Origin: Enterospora canceri
Lineage: Eukaryota > Microsporidia > Enterocytozoonidae
DNA length: 27,321 bases
Assembly (NCBI GenBank): GCA_002087915.1
Contig: LWDP01000042.1
Coordinates: forward strand, 1-27,321
Reading direction: 5' to 3'
Part shown: positions 22,185-27,321 of the stretch, one piece after another
Position numbering within the stretch: position 1 is the stretch's first letter
Layout: the number at the start of each line of letters is the position of its first letter
Notes under the pieces: generated by a model
The model's database searches: none
The model's input: only the letters and a program-made list of their open reading frames with translations
What the model was told of the DNA's origin: nothing
Translations under genes and position numbers: made by a program

Positions 22185-23507
22185 TTATTGCATAAAACTC
22201 TCTAAAAAAGAAACTGTTCGAATTTTGAGCTCACCAAATTCTATTTCATCTTCCAAAACATTTCCAAATAATTCCAGTAACTCATCAAATGCTTTGGTTT
22301 TGAGCAATCTGGCATACAACGATGCTAAAATCACCATACATTCGATCAAAATAGGTTGAAGATCACTGATGTAGAAATAATCTACAATAAATCCAGTGAA
22401 TTCCATCACAAATGATTCTTTCTGATCAACGAGCAAACTTTTTAGTTGCCTTTTCTCATACAAATACTTCATCACAGAATAAATATTCGATAGGTCTCCT
22501 TCTGCAAATACCAGAGCAAATGCTTTCTTGTGATTATGATGCATGAGATGTCTCTCCCACTCGTTTCTTTGTTTTGAATTTCTTCCAAATGTATTAACTG
22601 TGAGTTTCTCTTCGAAATCTGTCAGTTTCCTAATCTTTGCTTCATCTTCCTTGATCTTCAAAGGAACCTTCTTTTTCTTGATATAAATCCCACTTTGTCC
22701 AATCACATACAAATCATCTCTGATAAATGCAATGTTTTGTGCTGGTTCTCTGATATTCACGCTTGAACACCGTTTTAGATTGAAATCAAATGCCTTAATG
22801 TGGTGATCTTTGGATGCTGTATAGATACTGTTGCAGCAGATTAATATGTCAGTGATACTCTTGTAATGTGATATTTTATCCACTTTTCCATTTTCTGTTA
22901 TCACGTATATTCTTGTTTCACCAAATCCAATACATCCATTTTTGATCATTCTGAACCCAGACATCATTTTTGTTCTAAACTTGTATTTTTCCTCTATAAT
23001 TTTCATTTCTAGATTATTGATCTCAATTTGTTTGATCTTGTTCTTGTCTAATACATACAGCCTCCCATCATATTCTTCAATACCAATCAAATTGATAAAT
23101 AACCTGAACTCCTTCAATATTCGATTTGTCTTTAAATCGTAAATATGAATACAATTTGGTGTAAGTATCAGCAAACAATCTTGTACCTTTTTGAATGCAA
23201 TAATTGCATCATTCATTTCGCATTTTCCTATTACTGTCTTAGATAATGTAATAAACAGAGTCTCATTCGTGTTGAATCCAATGTAAATGACATCATCGTG
23301 TGCATAAATTGTAGTTATTTTGATAGTTGAATTGTAGATCTTAGAATTCTTTTTACCATCATACGCGTATACTGTTGTTTCTGTTGCATATACAATCATC
23401 TTATCTGTACAATAAGTGTTGCAAATACTCCCATCTACTTCTATAGTCTTCTCAAATTGTATTCTATTGAATTCCGGTAATTTGTAGTTCACATCATCAA
23501 AATTCAT
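22185..23507 (-). CDS. UTP15: WD40 beta-propeller protein, Utp15-like (SSU processome)
   Basis: Utp15 belongs to the t-UTP/UtpA module that starts assembly of the SSU processome around U3 and the 5' ETS. Residues ~1-290 are repeated short beta-strand units (for example ITTIYAHDDVIYIGF, ITDILICCNSIYTASKDHHIKAFDF), as in a degenerate WD40 propeller. From ~310 a helical domain (ERHLMHHNHKKAFALVFAE, then YSVMKYLYEKRQLKSLL, FTGFIVDYFYISDL) follows the Utp15 C-terminal domain pattern of a basic fold start, ALdxAL and LvxRxxLxxAL. The 440-aa length is close to yeast Utp15 (513 aa). Another propeller-plus-helical Utp cannot be excluded. Confidence 0.65.
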   Translation of the reverse strand: MNFDDVNYKLPEFNRIQFEKTIEVDGSICNTYCTDKMIVYATETTVYAYDGKKNSKIYNSTIKITTIYAHDDVIYIGFNTNETLFITLSKTVIGKCEMNDAIIAFKKVQDCLLILTPNCIHIYDLKTNRILKEFRLFINLIGIEEYDGRLYVLDKNKIKQIEINNLEMKIIEEKYKFRTKMMSGFRMIKNGCIGFGETRIYVITENGKVDKISHYKSITDILICCNSIYTASKDHHIKAFDFNLKRCSSVNIREPAQNIAFIRDDLYVIGQSGIYIKKKKVPLKIKEDEAKIRKLTDFEEKLTVNTFGRNSKQRNEWERHLMHHNHKKAFALVFAEGDLSNIYSVMKYLYEKRQLKSLLVDQKESFVMEFTGFIVDYFYISDLQPILIECMVILASLYARLLKTKAFDELLELFGNVLEDEIEFGELKIRTVSFLESFMQ

Positions 23508-23537
23508 GGCCTACAATTTTTGTGAATTTCTCAGCCC

Positions 23538-24950
23538 ATGGACTTAGACCAGCTTGTCTTAAAAATAGAAAGGTGTTATCGATACAGAGACTATGAGACC
23601 GCAATATATTTGGCTGCAGTATTAAGTAATACTGATAAGTCATATGAGATGTTGTTTGGTCTTCTACTTCACTCAAACAAAGAGTATGCCAGGTGTGCAT
23701 CAACTTTGAGCAAAAACAAATCAAATACAGCATTATATTACACAGCATGTTCATTATATGAATTAAAACAGTATGATTTAGCATACAAAACAATGGAAAC
23801 ACTAATTAAGAAGGATGAGGAGGATGAGAAGACAGGCTGTTTCTTCCTAGACTCATTCTTAATAGAACGTGATATGGAATATTTCCATATGCTAATGGGC
23901 AGAATAAAAGTGCAAATGGGATCAGCAACAAGTGCAATTGAATACTTCAAGAAATCTGCAGAATATGGATGTTTACTTCCAGTTGTTGAGAACCTGTATG
24001 AAAATCAGGCATCTGTTGTACTTACCCAATTCAAAGATGATCCAATAGCAACCTACTACACAAACATCACCAGTTTAAGCACCCTACAAAACAACAAGAG
24101 CATTCAAAAGGAATTTGAGAAACGGACGCCTGGTCCTGGAACATATTTTCTGGCCAAATTGGCACTGTTCAAAATGCAGATTGGTGAATTTGATGATGGT
24201 TTAACAATATACAAATTGATCAGGAAAAAGGACCAGGCATTTTGTAAGGGTATGGATGTATTCTCAACGTATTTCTGGAAGCAGAAGAAAGAGAATCTGC
24301 TGGGATTACTTTCAAAAGAACTCATTGAAACGAATCCATGCGATGAAAAGACTTGGATTGCTGTAGCAAACTATTATTCGGCAAAAGGAGACATCGATAA
24401 CTCAATTACTTGCATTGAAAAGTCCATTTTAATCAAGGAAAGTGCACTAGCAAACACATTGCTTGGATTCGAATACGTTTCAAAGGGTCAATTTGCTAAG
24501 GCAACAATTCATTTCAGGGTCTCACTGAATATGCAGGAGAAAAATAGTCGGGCTCTCTTTGGCCTAGGAATCGCGTATGAAAACATGTCCAAATTTGACA
24601 AGGCAGAGACATTTCTGCTTCGTGGATTAGAATTCAATTCTCATGATGTTGCCATGCAGACATACGCAATCAGGTTCTACACACAAGAAGGACACTTTGA
24701 CGAGGCATTCAAGTTGTTTAAGAAGTTCATGGGCTACCAAAATGAGTCAATTGATGTTGTGGCCAAAGCAATCAAAGCCAACATCTCAAATTTCACAGAA
24801 AATGAGGAGCTGATGGTGCTAGAATTCGTGAAGATTCTTGCAACATGGGGCAGGTTGTCTGAAGCACGATGGCTATTTGAACGCATTAGGGTGAGAACAT
24901 CAGTCTATTTCAAGACCAAATTATCACTGGAAACAGAAGCATTTTTGTAG
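23538..24950 (+). CDS. CDC27: Anaphase-promoting complex subunit APC3/Cdc27 (TPR)
   Basis: Cdc27 is the TPR subunit of the APC/C that binds the activators Cdc20 and Cdh1 through their IR tails. The N-terminal block (CYRYRDYETAIYLAAVLSN ... LLLHSNKEYARCASTLS) matches the Cdc27 dimerisation TPRs. From residue ~265 a run of TPRs (KTWIAVANYYSAKGDIDNSI, ALANTLLGFEYVSKGQFAKA, ALFGLGIAYENMSKFDKAE, then the AMQTYAIRFYTQEG repeat) is close to the Cdc27 superhelix with its AYTLLGHE-like ANTLLGFE segment. The long disordered insert between the two parts in yeast Cdc27 (758 aa) is almost gone, giving 470 aa. A 30-bp divergent gap with AGCCC before the ATG separates it from the Utp15-like gene. Confidence 0.82.
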   Translation: MDLDQLVLKIERCYRYRDYETAIYLAAVLSNTDKSYEMLFGLLLHSNKEYARCASTLSKNKSNTALYYTACSLYELKQYDLAYKTMETLIKKDEEDEKTGCFFLDSFLIERDMEYFHMLMGRIKVQMGSATSAIEYFKKSAEYGCLLPVVENLYENQASVVLTQFKDDPIATYYTNITSLSTLQNNKSIQKEFEKRTPGPGTYFLAKLALFKMQIGEFDDGLTIYKLIRKKDQAFCKGMDVFSTYFWKQKKENLLGLLSKELIETNPCDEKTWIAVANYYSAKGDIDNSITCIEKSILIKESALANTLLGFEYVSKGQFAKATIHFRVSLNMQEKNSRALFGLGIAYENMSKFDKAETFLLRGLEFNSHDVAMQTYAIRFYTQEGHFDEAFKLFKKFMGYQNESIDVVAKAIKANISNFTENEELMVLEFVKILATWGRLSEARWLFERIRVRTSVYFKTKLSLETEAFL

Positions 24951-24982
24951 AAGATCAATCTACTGATGAATTAACCTGAAAA

Positions 24983-25162
24983 CTAAATCAAAATGTGTTT
25001 ATCACCCATACGCTGTTGAAATAAATCACTAGTTACCTCTCTATGTACATGTCCTATTACCTCTATTGACATAATGTTTTCATCTTCATCAATCACAAAC
25101 TCTCCTTTATTAGATGTCATCAAACAAGCGTAAAATAGACTGTTAGACCAGTTCTTTATCAT
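24983..25162 (-). CDS. Possible small gene (59 aa), function unknown
   Basis: A minus-strand frame starts at the ATG 25162-25160 and stops at 24985-24983. It fills most of an otherwise empty 292-bp interval in a genome with few gaps. The product is mixed in charge and has beta-like content (NKGEFVIDEDEN, MSIEVIGHVHREV), reminiscent of a small OB-fold, but I cannot assign it. An in-frame stop lies 7 codons upstream. No clear CCC element is seen before the ATG, which lowers confidence. Confidence 0.4.
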   Translation of the reverse strand: MIKNWSNSLFYACLMTSNKGEFVIDEDENIMSIEVIGHVHREVTSDLFQQRMGDKHILI

Positions 25163-25242
25163 ATTACGCTGTTTTATTCAGAAGATCACTGTTGTAATAT
25201 TGCCTCCTTATTGCCTTAAATTCAATCATTTTTCTTACCGTT

Positions 25243-27048
25243 ATGATTAACAACGCGGAACTTCAGTTGTCAAAGAACAGGCGATTCAATGATGCATGGG
25301 CATTTATTATGTTCTTGCTTCTCTGTGGGACACTTTCTGGAATTGGAATCCGCAACATGATCGAGGAAAAATCAGTACACAAAACATTCGTTAATATTTC
25401 CTCTGAATATGCGAAAATAATTGGATTTAACCTCCTAGCCACCTTTGGATTCAACTTCCTGATGCTACTGCTGTACCTTGGTCTACCAAAAGTAGCCATT
25501 TATTCAGGCCTGCTTTTTGTACCAGCATTACTGACATATGTTAGTATTGTTGCAGGACAAGAACATTTTCCCATACTGATTCCTGCAGTAGCCATGTTAT
25601 TCTCACTAATCACCTGGTTATTCATCAGAAGGAAGATCAACATCATTGCTCAGCTCTACACAACCACATCCAGAATCCTATTACGGAACTTCTTCATGCT
25701 TGCATTCAACTATCTGTTATTTATGTTCATCACAATTGGTGTATTCATAACAGTAACCAAAGCATTTCCACGTGATATGGACAACACTGGACTCCCTGAA
25801 ATCGTCCTGTGCTTCACGCAATTTTGGATTGAGACCTTCTTCATCTACTTTTTTGACGTATTTACAGTTTGTGTGATCACAGGTGAAATACTAAAGAAGA
25901 CATCACCAAATGATGACGATAGAAATGCACTCATAGGAATAAGAGCACTCAAATATACGCTGTATGCTATGGGATCTATCGCATATGGAGCATTGCTCAT
26001 CGCAATAATTAAGACACTTCGTGTACTATCGCATCTCGAACAGAGCAAGGAAGATGAAGTACAGTATCATCACAGAAGACCATTTGCATTCGCGCTACTG
26101 ATGTGTGTAGTTTCAATTCTATTGGCAATATTCGAAGCATTTGTTTCAGTATTGAACAAATTTGCATTTGCATACCTGGCAATAACAGGTGACAAATACA
26201 TGGATTCAATGAGAAACTCATTTGAGAGACTCTCTGAGAAGGAGAATGCGGCATTTGAATCATTCGTGATTACAGAACACTTGCAGAACATATTCTTCAT
26301 TGTTCAGGTCATCCTGATATTAGGATTCAATGCACTTTTGATAGGATTGAAGGAGTTTCTGAAGCCATACGGCCCAAAAAATGTCGAAATTAAGTTGTAC
26401 GTCATGGGCGCACTNTTGGCAATATTCGAAGCATTTGTTTCAGTATTGAACAAATTTGCATTTGCATACCTGGCAATAACAGGTGACAAATACATGGATT
26501 CAATGAGAAACTCATTTGAGAGACTCTCTGAGAAGGAGAATGCGGCATTTGAATCATTCGTGATTACAGAACACTTGCAGAACATATTCTTCATTGTTCA
26601 GGTCATCCTGATATTAGGATTCAATGCACTTTTGATAGGATTGAAGGAGTTTCTGAAGCCATACGGCCCAAAAAATGTCGAAATTAAGTTGTACGTCATG
26701 GGCGCACTCTTTGCGATATTCATCTCATTCCAATTCACCAACATCATCAAATCAGGCTGTCTTGCTCTCTCGTATCTACAGATCATTGCACCAGAGAACA
26801 TAAAGGAGTATGATCCAGCATTACATGAAGTATTGGCTGAAATACAAGAAAGTGGAAAGGTAGAAGAGAATAAGACACCTGAAGAAGAGAATCAAAATGG
26901 AGACGAGAATCAGAATGGAGACGAGAATCAAAATGGAGACGAGAATCAAAATGGAGACGAGAATCAGAATGGAGACAAAGGCAGAGAATTAAACCAGAAT
27001 CAGCTTGAACCGGAAGCACAGGCAGAAACAGGGGCACAACCTACATAA
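25243..27048 (+). CDS. Choline-transporter-like membrane protein (CTL/Pns1, SLC44; ORF inflated by an assembly duplication)
   Basis: A polytopic membrane protein with about 10 hydrophobic segments after removal of the duplicated block. The N-terminal RFNDAWAFIMFLLLCGTLSGIGIRN fits the first CTL helix. Farther on, LKYTLYAMGSIAYGALLIAIIKTLRV and LNKFAFAYLAITGDKYMDSMRNSFERL follow the CTL/Pns1 signature of the R-GS-AFG-L core and the N--AY--IAI-G--F--SA----L stretch. The family moves choline or related cations, though the yeast member's substrate is unsettled. An N at 26415 between identical 293-bp copies repeats 98 residues; the true protein is about 503 aa. The C-terminus has five ENQNGD repeats. 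The acidic tail is probably cytoplasmic. Confidence 0.78.
   Translation: MINNAELQLSKNRRFNDAWAFIMFLLLCGTLSGIGIRNMIEEKSVHKTFVNISSEYAKIIGFNLLATFGFNFLMLLLYLGLPKVAIYSGLLFVPALLTYVSIVAGQEHFPILIPAVAMLFSLITWLFIRRKINIIAQLYTTTSRILLRNFFMLAFNYLLFMFITIGVFITVTKAFPRDMDNTGLPEIVLCFTQFWIETFFIYFFDVFTVCVITGEILKKTSPNDDDRNALIGIRALKYTLYAMGSIAYGALLIAIIKTLRVLSHLEQSKEDEVQYHHRRPFAFALLMCVVSILLAIFEAFVSVLNKFAFAYLAITGDKYMDSMRNSFERLSEKENAAFESFVITEHLQNIFFIVQVILILGFNALLIGLKEFLKPYGPKNVEIKLYVMGAXLAIFEAFVSVLNKFAFAYLAITGDKYMDSMRNSFERLSEKENAAFESFVITEHLQNIFFIVQVILILGFNALLIGLKEFLKPYGPKNVEIKLYVMGALFAIFISFQFTNIIKSGCLALSYLQIIAPENIKEYDPALHEVLAEIQESGKVEENKTPEEENQNGDENQNGDENQNGDENQNGDENQNGDKGRELNQNQLEPEAQAETGAQPT
26122..26414. repeat. Exact 293-bp duplicate in the CTL gene, copy 1
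   Basis: Identical to 26416-26708 and separated from it by a single N; repeats the block from LAIFEAFVSV to LYVMGA. Best explained as an unmerged contig overlap. Confidence 0.9.
26416..26708. repeat. Exact 293-bp duplicate in the CTL gene, copy 2
   Basis: Second copy, offset by 294 bp; the frame is kept. Confidence 0.9.
26887..26976 (+). repeat. Five 18-bp tandem repeats encoding ENQNGD
   Basis: GAGAATCARAATGGAGAC occurs five times in a row (18 x 5 = 90 bp), varying only at a synonymous A/G. It codes for an acidic, Asn-rich tail of the CTL protein. Copy number is likely to vary between strains. Confidence 0.92.
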
Positions 27049-27062
27049 AGACTCAATTAAGC

Positions 27063-27236
27063 TTATTTCTTATTTTGTTTGTAAGCCAAGATGCTTGTTT
27101 GAACATGAAGTGTAATGAACTTGGTCTCTTCTACTAAGTTTCTCATGTTCCTGTCCACATCCCGTATCACCTGTGCCAATTCGTCCAGTTTCTCGACTGC
27201 TCCGCTTTTTCTGTTTGACTCGTTCTCACATTCCAT
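27063..27236 (-). CDS. Possible small coiled-coil protein (57 aa)
   Basis: A minus-strand frame begins at the ATG 27236-27234 and stops at 27065-27063, 14 bp from the convergent CTL stop. The sequence before the ATG reads AAATACCCTGA, the local CCC-type start signal, which argues that it is real. The product is a single charged helix (VEKLDELAQVIRDVDRNMRN) with a hydrophobic stretch near its end. DASH-complex subunits are this small and helical, but no specific family is recognisable. Confidence 0.5.
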   Translation of the reverse strand: MECENESNRKSGAVEKLDELAQVIRDVDRNMRNLVEETKFITLHVQTSILAYKQNKK

Positions 27237-27321
27237 TCAGGGTATTTATGCTTCTTTTCAGTACGATAAATCAGATACATTTGAAATGTAGCTGTGGAGT
27301 CTCAGTAGTCCATTGAATATC

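Noticed and set aside
22936..23142. 66-codon plus-strand frame within the Utp15-like gene
   Set aside because: Antisense shadow of the propeller-coding region without a start signal.
1..27321. CRISPR arrays, bacterial operons or prophage
   Set aside because: No spaced direct repeats, Shine-Dalgarno patterns or phage genes; the gene content is eukaryotic.

Overview
The window looks like a piece of a microsporidian nuclear genome. Genes are packed tail-to-tail and head-to-head with gaps of about 7 to 230 bp. No introns are visible, the proteins are short versions of conserved eukaryotic ones, and many start codons sit just downstream of a CCC/GGG-like element next to an AAATTT stretch, which is known as a microsporidian start signal. 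The genus cannot be fixed from the sequence. All family names come from reading the translations by eye; no database search was run.

Layout. 1-5.2 kb: tail of an unknown gene, Rpn11 (proteasome lid), Pno1/Dim2 (40S assembly), an ArfGAP, an unknown coiled-coil protein, condensin Brn1/CAP-H and a small coiled-coil protein. 5.2-8.6 kb: NC2-beta/Dr1, Pol I/III subunit AC19, an AAAP amino-acid transporter, ribosomal protein uS10, a cyclin-box protein and a 74-aa coiled-coil protein. 8.58-9.03 kb holds no protein gene but two divergent RNA genes that I infer from conserved motifs and pairing: a very small RNase P RNA (minus) and a U3 snoRNA (plus). 9.07-11.7 kb: a chitin-deacetylase-like protein and a CTP-synthase-like protein, both with damaged active-site motifs. 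11.8-16.9 kb: Pescadillo/Nop7, an Nto1-like PHD/ePHD protein, TFIIE-alpha, a Tim22-type mitosomal translocase, an Ask1-like DASH subunit and an Ash2/Bre2-like SPRY protein.

17.03-21.09 kb is a complete Ty3/gypsy LTR retrotransposon: 200-bp LTRs differing at one base, CCCTG target-site duplication, one 1251-codon Gag-Pol frame. It is inserted in the 3' end of NBP35 (cytosolic Fe-S assembly). The body of NBP35 lies right of the element and its last 26 codons lie left of it. 22.2-27.3 kb: a Utp15-like protein, APC3/Cdc27, a possible 59-aa gene, a CTL/Pns1 (SLC44) transporter and a possible 57-aa gene.

Three single N bases (16473, 21657, 26415) each separate two identical copies of about 293-299 bp. 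These are almost certainly unmerged contig overlaps, so the SPRY, NBP35 and CTL proteins each read about 100 residues too long.

The genes are mostly housekeeping. Ribosome production recurs (Pno1, uS10, AC19, Nop7, Utp15, U3), as do chromosome segregation and cell-cycle control (condensin, Ask1, Cdc27, cyclin). They do not form an operon.
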